From: Udeniomyces pyricola
Lineage: Eukaryota; Basidiomycota; Tremellomycetes; Cystofilobasidiales; Mrakiaceae
Assembly: GCA_039545295.1 (NCBI GenBank)
Contig: BCIK01000001.1
Coordinates: 1,054,001 to 1,118,000 of the forward strand
DNA length: 64,000 nt
Direction of reading: 5' to 3'
Of this stretch, positions 1 through 9,865 are shown piece after piece. The number at the start of each line of letters is the position of its first letter. The first letter of the stretch is position 1. Both the position numbers and the translations under genes were made by a program. The notes under the pieces are model-generated. The model ran no database searches and was not told where the DNA came from. It was given only the letters and a program-made list of their open reading frames with translations.

Positions 1-1210
1 CTTGTAGCAACAGCTCAGGCGAAGCATCCGCACCCACTCCCGAGGGAACCCTTCGACCCAGCGTGCTCCTCCTAGCTCCGATCCCCTCAGGCCTCGCGCT
101 CGACCCCACGCCAGCCATGACGTTTCGAACAGCGAGGGATCCCAACTTTTCCAGATCTTCCTCATCATCCTCGACGTCGATCCGGTTCCACGCACGTCCC
201 TTAGGGTTCCCAAACCGAGTGGTCGTTCCGCCGTGCTTCGTCAAGACGTAGCCCACATCCGCCGTCATCGTCATCCGACTCGCATACGACTCCCCACCAC
301 CGGCCATGCCAACGATGCCATATCCGTACTCGTACCCGTCGTCCTCCGATTCCGAGTCCCAAGCACCCTTTTCCTTGTCCCTCGCGCCGGTCGGGAGGTA
401 GCGTCCTTTGTCCTGGACGGGCGGGTGAAAGTATCGGTCGCGAAGACCAGGGTACTCGTCATCGTCTCCTTGGCCCGGCGGTCGGCTGTATTGGCTTCGG
501 CGAATGATACTGACAATGACTCCGATAAAGGCGAGACCTGAGTGACCACAGAAACGATGCAGGGAGAAAAGATAGAACCAGGACGAGATAGAAAGTGAGA
601 GGGTGAGAAGGTTAGCGCTTGCCGAAACCACGTCTCATTTATACGTCATCTGACCCTCACAGCAACACCAAGGGACAGGAACGTCACACTCACCAAAGAT
701 GACGAAGACAGGGGTCAGATAGACGAGCTTGAACGGTTTGGGCTCGGTAATCAGAATCGACTGGGATGCCGACGCTGCAGCTGCCGTTGACGATCCCCGA
801 GTCGAACTGGCCGAGGCCGATATGGACGCCAAGGACGCGTGAGCCGACGAGGTCGCAGAAGATTGGGCTGTTGAGGCTTTACGCGTGCGAGAGGAGGAAG
901 AAGAAGTCGGTGCGGAATCGTCATCGTCGTCGTCGCCGCCGGCTGTGGCAGTGGGTTTCGCGGTCGGAGAGGCCGTAGAGGACTTGTCATATGGCCACCA
1001 GTCGATAGAATTGGCATTCGGACCTTTTGCAGGGCCCACTAACAGGATGGACGATGTTCCATCGTCCGGAACGGGGGTCGCAGATGCCGACAAGGGAATG
1101 AGAGCGAGGAGAACCAGGGCAATCAAGAGTACGATTGAGAAAAGTCGAGATCGGGATAGGAAAGAAGAAGAAGAAAGATGTTTTCGTTGTTGGCGCCGCA
1201 AAGGAGCCAT
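1..1210 (-). CDS. Ser/Thr-rich single-pass membrane protein (partial at the window edge)
   Basis: Two exons are visible: 694-1210, and 537 down to position 1 where the gene leaves the window. The intron has a GTGAGTG donor just below 694 and a CAG acceptor at 538-540. The chosen ATG at 1210 is followed by a basic stretch and a hydrophobic segment (LFSIVLLIALVLLALIPL) typical of a signal peptide or anchor. A long Ser/Thr/Ala-rich linker with a run of Asp follows. The splice junction restores a second hydrophobic segment (YLTPVFVIFGLAFIGVIVSI), then a polar, acidic, probably cytosolic tail. The layout resembles fungal wall-stress or surface sensor-like proteins, but I recognise no family. An in-frame extension upstream of 1210 exists and a start further up cannot be excluded. 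Function is unknown. Confidence 0.5.
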
Positions 1211-1649
1211 CGTCGTCGTTATCGGACAAGTCGTACGGGTCATGAAGGAACCAGCGGAGATGGAAGCAGAAGCGGCGTTGCAGCAGTCGGGGTTGGAAGC
1301 AGGGGGCATGGCAATCGAACAAGGTGCAATCTTGAAAGAAGTCGCGGCATCATCGTGTTTGCTGGAAGCAGAGTCGACACTTCCGGGCGAAGTCCGGGAG
1401 GACCTCACAGAAGGAGCTCCTTGACGCGAATGCGCTCCCCCCAGACTTTGCCTGGGGGCTGAGCGAGAAGTTCTTGATGTTCGGTGCATTCGTCCGAGCC
1501 GGCGTCGCCAGTGTTGATTAATGAGGAGCGTCGAAGGAGGATGGAACCGGGAGAGGACAAGGGGGAGTGAAGAGCTGAGCGAGAGGTGTGGCGCCAGAAA
1601 TTGTGTGGTCGGACTGTAGGTATGGTACAAAGATGGGAAAGGAAAGAGG
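1211..1649. other. Intergenic region between two minus-strand genes
   Basis: This holds the presumed 5' leader and promoter of the membrane-protein gene and the 3' flank of the disordered-protein gene. An open frame continues upstream from the membrane-protein gene through much of it, so part could be N-terminal coding sequence. No repeat or RNA gene is seen. Confidence 0.35.
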
Positions 1650-2690
1650 TCAAGAAGGGATTGTCAGTCGAGCAGATTTCGGCATCATTGCTCCTTCGTC
1701 GTTGTCGCTTTGCCTTCTGAAGCAAAGGGACAAATGTGGGGATGACGTACGAATAGGAGGAGCAAGAGGCGTCAAGGTCGAGCAGGTGGTATCGATCTGA
1801 GGGATCCGCTTGTTAGGGCTCGAGGCAAGGCTTCTTTCCGGAAATCCTGGCGAGGTCGGTGAAAGCGATCGAGGGGAGGAAGCGTCTGAAACACGTCGAG
1901 ATCCAGAGGACAAAGGGCTAAGGCCGAGGGGAGCAGTCGAAGAGGGCAAAGGGATCGCGATAGGGGCAGAGTTGGAGCTTGAGGCCGGCAGGGACGTGCT
2001 CCGGGCGCGGGGGAGATCAAACGAGGCAGGTCGCGGCGTCGAGATGGATAGCGTCGGCTTACTGAACGCAGAAGGCTTGGCCGAAGGTCGGGTGGCGTGA
2101 AAAATCGGATTTAGGTGAGGGAGTTGGGGTTGGTCGTCGTTATTATCGTCGCGAGGGGGCATAGAAGAAGGAGCACAAGGTCGGTTTGGAGACGGCTGAT
2201 GGCCTAGCTGGAGACGCTGCTCGAACGCTTTACTGAGCCGGTTGGCGTTGTTTGTCGTCGCAGAGGAGACAAGGGGCGATTTCCTGTTGCTCTCTTTGCT
2301 CGAGGAGCTGCCAAGGGAGCCAGAGGACGAAGAAGATGGGGCGGATGAAGGCAGCACGTCCTCGGAAGGGGCACGCGAGGGGGGCAAGGATTGAGTGGCT
2401 AGAGAGCTAAAGTCGTCGCCGTCGTCGTCGCCGTCAGTCTGATCGTCGTCTGGGTCGTGGAAGTGTCGGTGATGGTCCAAGATGGAGACCTCGACGGGAG
2501 GTTCGAGTGGAAGGAACGACATGGTGGCGGGTGGGGAAGGTGGGCCCTTGGACAATGAAGGGGCTTGCTGGAGAACAAAGAGGTAAAATGGGTCGTCTTC
2601 TTCTTGGTCTATTTCGTCGCCGGCGAGAAAGGGGCCACGGGGCTTGGAGGGGGGCGTGTGGTCGCCGATGAGATCAATGACGACCGACAT
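1650..2690 (-). CDS. Uncharacterised disordered, Ser/Pro-rich protein
   Basis: A single open frame of 346 codons runs from the ATG at 2690 (MSVVIDLIGDHTPPSKP). The frame stays open further upstream to about 2924, but that part is pyrimidine-rich and looks like leader, so I prefer the internal ATG. The protein has an acidic Asp-rich patch (about residues 55-75), many Ser/Pro tracts and short basic clusters, and no domain I recognise. It looks intrinsically disordered, like regulatory or cell-cycle substrate proteins, but no function is assigned. The last part may be spliced: a possible 34-nt intron (1717-1750, GTACGT...TTCAG) would change the C terminus. Confidence 0.4.
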   Translation of the reverse strand: MSVVIDLIGDHTPPSKPRGPFLAGDEIDQEEDDPFYLFVLQQAPSLSKGPPSPPATMSFLPLEPPVEVSILDHHRHFHDPDDDQTDGDDDGDDFSSLATQSLPPSRAPSEDVLPSSAPSSSSSGSLGSSSSKESNRKSPLVSSATTNNANRLSKAFEQRLQLGHQPSPNRPCAPSSMPPRDDNNDDQPQLPHLNPIFHATRPSAKPSAFSKPTLSISTPRPASFDLPRARSTSLPASSSNSAPIAIPLPSSTAPLGLSPLSSGSRRVSDASSPRSLSPTSPGFPERSLASSPNKRIPQIDTTCSTLTPLAPPIRTSSPHLSLCFRRQSDNDEGAMMPKSARLTIPS

Positions 2691-3526
2691 GTGGGCAGAG
2701 TGAGGGGGGGAAGAGAGGGGGAAAAGAGAGAGAGAGAGAGAGGAGGGGAGATTGATTGAAGGACGAAAAAGACAGGGGGAAAGAAGCAAGCAGGCGTTCG
2801 TTCCAAAAGAACAAGTGACGATGGGATGATCCAAGGCAAGGAAGGCTTTGTTTGGTTTAGATTCTAGGCCTCGAGCGATCAACCAACGGCGCAAGATGGC
2901 GTTTCTGACTGCAGGCTGTTGCACTTGATGCGAGTGGTGTCGTTCCTGTCGATATCTATTGCGCTCACAGAGGGGGATCGTCCAACCTGAATGGCACGCT
3001 GTTAGTGTGTGGAAAGGTGCAGGAGGGCGTCGTGGATGCAGTCGGGGAGCAAATCCAACGTCAACCCAGAGAAAACATGTCTATTATGATCCAACGTTCG
3101 GGCTCCTCTCATCAGTCCGCCGGAAGAACACTCACGCGACGACTTTCTTTCCTTCTTTTCCTTGTCCCAAAAGAGAGGAAAACGATTCAGACCGGCGACG
3201 CAACGTGACGACTCCCGCCCATATTCCTGCCGACGTCGCCCTGCAGCGCCCGTGTCGCCAGTCTAAATCGAGATGTCCGTCCGTTTCTCTGTTTTAATAT
3301 AATCCCTAAGGCTTTCGCTGATCTCTCTTGTTCTCACTGCACCAACCAGTCTCACATGTCACACCATCTTCAGTGACCGTTTCTTCCCACCTTCAGCCGG
3401 TGTCAGACTAACGAACAAAGAAAATACGTCATCAAAAACGACAAAGAAAAAGACGATCCCATCCTTGACCGTCACCAAGATCCAAGCTCCACATCCACTG
3501 TCATGTTTTTTTATCTTTCCTTTCTT
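2691..3526. other. Intergenic region
   Basis: This is the promoter and leader side of the disordered-protein gene plus the 3' flank of FAL1, both on the minus strand. Poly-purine and poly-pyrimidine patches are present near 2700-2760. No gene, RNA or repeat family is supported here. Confidence 0.5.
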
Positions 3527-6386
3527 TTAGACCATCTCCGCCAAGTTGAGCGGCATCTCGTCAATCTGGGTCGAGTAGAATTGCTCTGGTGACGAGTAAT
3601 CACCAAACACAGGGAAAAGGAATGATGGCAAAAATAAGCAAACAACGAGGGGTGCGTCAGTAACGAAGTACATTCAAATCGTCTATCCCATAGGGGTGTA
3701 CATGGGTTGATGTGAACGTACCGATATCACGGAGAATTCGAACATCCTCGACCGAAACGAACTAAACGTCGAATCGCAAAGGGAAGAATACCAATTCAGA
3801 TGCAAGGGGATGTCAGACGTTCGCCCGTGAGTGCTCAAGTGTCCAGTCACTCTGTCTGCTTCCAAATACCTGCCAGACCGAGGTAGACGAGGTTGGAACG
3901 CCTCCAACTCGCCCACCAAGAGACTACTTTGTCTTTTCACTCTTCCTTCACCCCTTCAACCCCCCTCTGACGCCACGCCAACGGATCAACTCTCGACTCA
4001 CGTTGATAGCAACACCCTTTCGACCGAATCGACCAGATCGACCGATCCTGTGAAGGTAGTTCTCTCGGTTGATGGGAAGATCGTAGTTGATGACGAGCGA
4101 GACTTGCTGAACATCGATACCTCGGGCCCAGACGTCGGTCGTAATGAGGACTCGGCTGAAGGTCATATACATACATCAGGGGCAGAGAGATGGATGATTG
4201 AATGTACGAGTCAGTTTGTAACTTCTCGTCTCGACGAGAAATAGATCTCGATAAAGGATCCTTTAACATCGAAAAAGAGCAAAAAGAAACATGTACGCAC
4301 GAAGATCCGCCTCGGAACTCGCCCATGATGGCATCTCGCTCCTTTTGAACCATCTGCAAAACCCAAGACAAAGATACCGAAAGTCGTAGTCTTGCGTCAG
4401 TGGCGAACAACTTAACAGTCCCAGAAGTAGCAAGTTGCGAAAGCGATTGCCAGATCTGCTCCAAAGGTTTCAAGAGAAAGCTCGAGGAGCGAAGAGAATG
4501 CGCGACGACGTACGTCTCCGTGCATCGCCGACACGGTAAAGTTGGCCTCGCGCATCTTCTCGGTCAGCCAGTCGACCTTTCTCTTAGTGTTGCAGAAGAT
4601 GACGGCTTGGGTGATAGTCAGACTGTCGAGACCAGAAGGAGAACAAACAAGCGAACTCGTAAGCGAATCACGAGACAAAACGACACACCCCATATCCAAA
4701 CCAGCTTCTTCGACTTCCTCTCCTTTCATGTGTCCACAACTCCAAACGTACGTGTCGTAAAGGTCACAAAGCGTATCAAACTTCCAATCTTCCTTCTCGA
4801 CAGCGACAAAGAACTGCTTGATGCCCTCAAGCGTCAACTCGTCTCGCTTGACGAGGATTCGAATGGGGTCCGTCATGAACTTGGTCGTCATCTCGAGAAC
4901 ATCGTACGGCAGCGTGGCCGAAAGGACGACAACCTGGGTCGCAGGGGGAAGGTATCGGTAGATGTCGTAGATCTGGTCCTTAAATCCTTGGTTGAGCAAC
5001 TCGTCGGCCTCATCGAGGACGAGCATCTGAAAGGATGACAGGCAAGGGATCGGACAGAAGATTATAACCGTCAGTTCAAGGAGATACGTGTCCCTCGACC
5101 TCGTAATGGTTCGTTGCATATCGGGTTTTTGCCTACTAACCTTGATGTTCCTCGTCCTAAGGTTCCTCCTCCTGATCATGTCAAACACTCGACCGGGCGT
5201 TCCGCTGACGACGTGCTGTCCGTGATCGAGCTTCTTGATGTCCTCTCCAATGCTGGTTCCACCAATGCACGCATGGCACTGGACGTTCATGTAGTCTCCC
5301 AACGCCAACACGACCGACTGGATCTGGGTCGCAAGTTCTCGGGTCGGCGAGAGAACGAGTGCCTGGGTGTCACGGATGGAGGTATCGATGGATTGGAGGA
5401 TCGAGATGGAGAACGTCGCCGTCTTACCCGTTCCAGATTGGGCTTGAGCGATGACGTCTCGACCCTTGGTGATAGGGATGATGGCTCGCTGCTGGATAGC
5501 CGAAGGCTTCTCAAAGTCTGGAGGTTCACGGAAAAGAAAAAAATGAAAAAGGAAGAAACAGTCACGCGACACGAGCGTTCGACGGCAGCGAAGAGATGAG
5601 AGACTATCAGTCATCAACAGCAAGGAGAGAAAAAAAAGATTGGGACTTGTTTGACGACGACCTCGGGTTCGTCTACACGACGACCCAGTTCCGGATGAAA
5701 AGAGAGCAATCGTACTGACTGTAGGCATAGATACCTCGGAGGAGGTCCTCCTTGAGGTTAAGAGCGTCGACTAGAAATCATTCAGGCATATCGACAGCAA
5801 TGTTACAGTCGCGAGGTAAGAACCAAATCGCAGATAGAGGCAAGGCAAAGCAGGTTGAAGCCGTCAGTCTCTGGAGGCACCCATTCAAACGAGCTTGTCT
5901 GGCTTGGCTTGTTGTCGCGGGGATCAGCAAGACTCACAAGTCGGGGCCTATACGGAGAAGGACGGGCAGCAAAACCGATGAAAGGTGAGCTCCCCGACCT
6001 TCCCCCTTGGACGCTGCTAATCTTGGGCGCGTCGTATTGATCGGTCTTGGTGGGAGAACGTGGATTGCAAGGGAAAACCGGACGCGTCGAGACGCGATAG
6101 AGAGTCACTAGATACGTACGACTTTGACGGCCTCGGAAGACTCAAAGACCTGGATGAAAGGGTCAGATGGGGCGTTAGACGGACGAGACAAGGGATCGAT
6201 CAATCGAAAGCGGGGGAAGGAGAAGAGAGCAGGGGACGAACGAGCTTGTCCTGGTTGGCGTTGAGTCCCTGAATGGGTTGAATGGGAAGAGTGTGAATTG
6301 AAGAGGTGAGCGGTGTTGAGTGGGCAGATGTTAAGCAAGATGGATGTAGATTAAAAGAAGGCCAAGCTGCGAGGACTGACAGACAT
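3527..6386 (-). CDS. FAL1: DEAD-box ATP-dependent RNA helicase, eIF4A-III/Fal1 type
   Basis: Twelve exons give 396 aa: 6381-6386, 6242-6268, 6120-6149, 5938-5947, 5720-5770, 5141-5517, 4752-5026, 4514-4622, 4301-4353, 4002-4155, 3722-3761, 3527-3585. Visible motifs in order are [12 protein letters not shown] (Q motif), AQSGTGKT (Walker A), [23 protein letters not shown] and [10 protein letters not shown]. The C terminus ([15 protein letters not shown]) is diagnostic of eIF4A-III/Fal1 rather than eIF4A. The family acts in 18S rRNA processing (yeast Fal1) and as the RNA clamp of the exon-junction complex in intron-rich eukaryotes, which suits this genome. The first four exons are only 6, 27, 30 and 10 nt. 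Together they rebuild the conserved N-terminal line [19 protein letters not shown]. Intron 2 uses a GTTCGT donor. The gene is divergent from PHS1 across 253 bp. Confidence 0.93.
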
Positions 6387-6639
6387 GGGGCGAGAAGATG
6401 GAGGGCGAGGAGGTGGAGAAGGGGGGAAGGGAGGAAGAGAGGAAGGGGGAGGACTGGAAGGGGATGGATGAGGTTGGTGGTGGAGGGAGGGAAATCATCG
6501 ACTGGCCTCGAGCTCATCCATCGCTCATCCTCCTTCTCCTCGTGACACCAACTGATCGCATATAGACGACTGCATCTACACGCCATAATAGTCCCACCAC
6601 CCCCACCCCACGTCCATACCCCTCCCATCCAAGGGCAAC
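6387..6639. promoter_or_regulatory. Divergent FAL1-PHS1 intergenic promoter region
   Basis: These 253 bp separate the two head-to-head start codons and must hold both promoters. They are rich in GGGAAGG-type purine runs on one side. No TATA box or other defined element stands out. Confidence 0.5.
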
Positions 6640-8118
6640 ATGGCCTCCCAATCAAGCCAAGTCAAAGCCACCACTGACCGACGACAGGCTGGCCCACCAA
6701 CTGGTCCGTCGCCTTCCAGACCCCCATTCATCCACCTAAGCCCCATTCTTCTGGATATCCCTTTAGACTAACTTCCTTTTTGGCTCACCGCCCCCTGTCC
6801 CCATCCATCCATCCCTTCATGTGCTTGTCTCCTCATCTAATCCAACCTCTAGCTCAACTCAGCCCGGCCAAGCTTTATCTCGTCTTTTACAACTTGCTCT
6901 CCTCGGCTGCATGGGGAACGATCCTCATCCTTCTCATCTCCCACGTCATCGACCCTTCGGCCCCTGCCCTCTTCCGTGCATCCTACCCCATCCAGAAACT
7001 TGGCCCTACCACCGACCTCGGCACCAAGATCCTTACCTACATCAACCTCATCCTCTCCTACATCCACACGCTCCGACCTCACCTCACCACCACTACCACC
7101 ACCAAGAACCCAGTCGCATCTCTTTTGCCTACGTCGTTGCTCGCCCGGGCTTCCGCTCGACTCTCGGGCGCTTACCTTGCTGTCGGTCCATTGACGACTG
7201 TCGTCCAAACCATGGCCGCGCTCGAAGTGGTTCATGCCGCTTTGGGCCTTGTGAGGAGTCCCGTGCTGACGACGGCCGCTCAGGTTGCCAGTCGATTGTG
7301 GACGATTTGGGCTGTGGTTGAGCAGTCATCCGTCGCTGTAAGTTCTCTTGTTTTCCTTTCTTTGGGGGTTGATTGATCAGAAGCATACAAGAAGTATCCA
7401 CAGTCTTGGATGTGGACTGTCGGCGTGACAATTCATACATTTGAAAGACAGGAATACTAATCAATCGTGTTGTATTTTCTTTCCTTCGATCTCATCTCTC
7501 ATATCTTCTCCGTCAACCGTTTTCGTTTGCTTCAGCAATCCTCTCCTATCTATGCCACTATGATCTTTGCCTGGTCTGCGACCGAAGTCATTCGATACCT
7601 CTTCTACGCCCTCAACATCTTGGGCATTAACCCCCATTGGCTTCTCTGGCTTCGGTTCGTTCTCTCTCTCCTCTTTCATTCCCATCTCCCTCTCACAATC
7701 CTCGCGACGGCCGCCCTGACTTTTTCTTCTTCTTCTCCTTCTTCTCGGATTCTTTCCAAACCATCTTTTGGAATTCACCTTGTGTAGTTACACGACTTTC
7801 TTCCCTCTCTACCCAATCGGGGCGTTCTCCGAAGCCTACCTGTCCTACCTCACCCTCCCTTCCCTTTCCATCCTCCCCTTCATCGGCCACCTCCTCCCAA
7901 CAACCTCCTCCTTTTCCGTCTTGTCCGCCGCCCTCGGTCGACGAGTTGGTCAGGCGTGGGGTCCGTTAGACCTCGCCAAGGGAGGACTCTTGTTGGTTTG
8001 GCCGGCGGCGTTGGTGGTGCTCTATGGGTACATGATCGGTCAGAGGAAGAAGGCATTGAGAAAGGGAGGACCGTCCTTCGGAAGGAAGATTGGAGGGGCC
8101 AAAAAGAAGAACGCTTGA
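6640..8118 (+). CDS. PHS1: Very-long-chain (3R)-3-hydroxyacyl-CoA dehydratase
   Basis: Four exons (6640-6703, 6853-7337, 7536-7654, 7788-8118) give 332 aa. The protein is a multi-pass ER membrane enzyme of the PHS1/HACD (PTPLA) family. It catalyses the third step of very-long-chain fatty acid elongation, dehydrating 3-hydroxyacyl-CoA, and so feeds sphingolipid synthesis. Family signatures seen are KLYLVFYNLLSSAAW near the N terminus, ALEVVHAALGLVRSP, FAWSATEVIRYLFYAL and LYPIGAFSE. The last holds Tyr231 and Glu238, with the same seven-residue spacing as the catalytic Tyr149/Glu156 of yeast Phs1. The protein is much longer than yeast Phs1 (217 aa) because of an N-terminal extension and a Thr-rich loop near residues 90-110. 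The C terminus is strongly basic (Lys-rich), as expected for an ER protein. Intron 3 uses a GTTCGT donor. Confidence 0.93.
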
Positions 8119-8440
8119 AGAAAAAAAAAAAACGCATTTGCTTTTCAGAAGCAAGAAAGGGAGGAGGGAGGAGGAGGAAGATGAGAGAGAGATCATGGGG
8201 TGATCATTAGATGAGAGATGATCGGATTGGATTCATCTAGATTGATCGACCCATCAAAGAAAAGAAAAAAAACTGCAGCAAGAACATGATATACAATATG
8301 CCCTGGCCCGGACACATATATAGGGATCTAGCTGGAACAACCGAAGGAAACCCAAAGAGGGGAGCATTTACAAAACGTTCATACTCATTCAATTACAAAG
8401 TGACGCAAAAGGCGAGAAAAGAGGAAGGGGGCACGAACGG

Positions 8441-8470
8441 GAAGAGAAGAGAAGAGAAGAGAAGAGAAGA
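8441..8470. repeat. (GAAGA)n pentanucleotide microsatellite
   Basis: Six tandem copies of a GAAGA unit are read directly in the 3' flank of PHS1. Confidence 0.85.
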
Positions 8471-8520
8471 AAGGACAAAACATCAAAGGGAAGAGAAGGT
8501 TGTACTATAGGAGGACGCTC

Positions 8521-8534
8521 TTGTGTGTGTTTGT

Positions 8535-8570
<36 letters not shown>
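8521..8570. repeat. Interrupted (GT)n microsatellite
   Basis: A roughly 50-nt TG/GT tract with TT interruptions, followed by a T run and preceded by unique sequence. Confidence 0.9.
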
Positions 8571-8573
<3 letters not shown>

Positions 8574-8865
8574 TTTTGGGAGCCAAAGTCAAAGGTCATG
8601 TTTCGGTCAAAACTTCTTGTACGGGAGGAACTTGCCGTCGAGAGCTATATATGTAAGTGTGATTCATGCCCGCACCAAAAGAAAGGGTAGGGGGAAGGGG
8701 GGGGGGGGGAGTTGCCGAGAAGAATGATATTCATCAGTTCGATCGGGATGAGAAAACAAGAGATGCAGCCCGTATCAAAGGCGTCAGCTTCGGAAAGTGA
8801 CGATACGTGTGAGAGGAACGATAACATGATGTGGAATATAAAAGAGGAGGGGGGGGGGGGTAGAC

Positions 8866-9865
8866 TCAACTGATGACGACCCTATCCCCCTTGGGATCGG
8901 GTTTCTTCTCGATGTGGGCCTGGAAATCGATGGCGGACATGATGCCGTCTCCGAACTATGTGCGTTTGAAACGCATACGAGAAGAGAAGAGTTAACGGAT
9001 CGTTAGTTGGTCAAGTCCTTTGTCGGAGAACGTGGGACATCGAAGGAAGTTAACCCATGGGGATGACTTACCTTTTCGTGAATGATGTGCTTGAAAGGAA
9101 CGCCATACACGACCAGGATCTCGTAGAGTCGATAGAGCAAGGGGTCTGAAGGAGGAGATTGCCAGAGTTGTCTGATTGGGCCCCCAAAGGAGAGATTAAA
9201 ATCCCGGTCAGATCAGCGTACAGGGACATTGACGATATGTACCGGCCAAGTTTCCGGTGTACTTCAGCATGATTGACGTCTACTCGTTCGCCATCGCTAG
9301 GTGCTCACTGAGCATCCTCTGTCCATCTTGCTCGACCACATTACAGATGTCATTCGTTTCAAACGAAAATATATATATATATAACCCGGAGATAGTTGAA
9401 ACGTACCCTCTCAAAGGGACAAAGCCTTCGCCGAGATGCGCGTCATCCTTGCCGAGGTCGGATTGATCGCCGAGATCGAGAGCCTTGATCAGATTGGCAA
9501 GGTCATCTTTGGTTGGTTGCGCTTGGCCGTAAAAGATGGCCGCTGTGGTGATGTAACACCAAGGAGGCATCGATAGAGTAAAGAAAGAGGGGAGTGACAG
9601 CGGGGTGCAGAGTGGAAAGTTAGGTAACAAGGCGATTCAATGAGTAGCGGAACGTGGGACCCAAACAGCCGTTGATGATCAGTGCCTCTTCAACATGGGA
9701 TCATCCCTTTTTTTCCAAGGGTAGACAAATTAACACACCGACAAAGACCTCATCCCGATCTAGGGCCTTTGCGAGGTCAGCAAACGTGAGCTTGGCTTTG
9801 GATTTCGCCGCGTGGAGCGCCTTGAGAACGTCCGGCAGCTGCGGCAGGTGTTGAACGGCCGACAT
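8866..9865 (-). CDS. CYN1: Cyanate hydratase (cyanase)
   Basis: Four exons (9739-9865, 9407-9542, 9072-9171, 8866-8955) give 150 aa, close to the usual cyanase length. The enzyme converts cyanate and bicarbonate to ammonia and carbon dioxide (via carbamate) and works as a decamer in the cytosol. The N-terminal half is a helix-turn-helix-like bundle (LTFADLAKALDRDEVFV, AIFYGQAQPTKDDL). The C-terminal half carries the active site: Arg102 and Glu105 in LLYRLYEI and Ser128 in GDGIMSAIDF. This has the same spacing as Arg96, Glu99 and Ser122 of the E. coli enzyme. All splice sites are canonical (GTGTGT, GTACGT, GTAAGT donors). Nothing suggests recent transfer; the introns argue for a long-resident fungal gene. 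Confidence 0.95.

Larger units (their letters stand above)
8119..8865. other. Convergent intergenic region with simple repeats
   Basis: The shared 3' flank of PHS1 and cyanase. It contains (GAAGA)6, an interrupted (GT)n tract and G homopolymers, but no gene. Confidence 0.6.

Noticed and set aside
1717..1750. 34-nt intron near the 3' end of the disordered-protein gene
   Set aside because: The ends fit (GTACGT...TTCAG), but it is shorter than every other intron here and the frame is open without it; kept only as an alternative.
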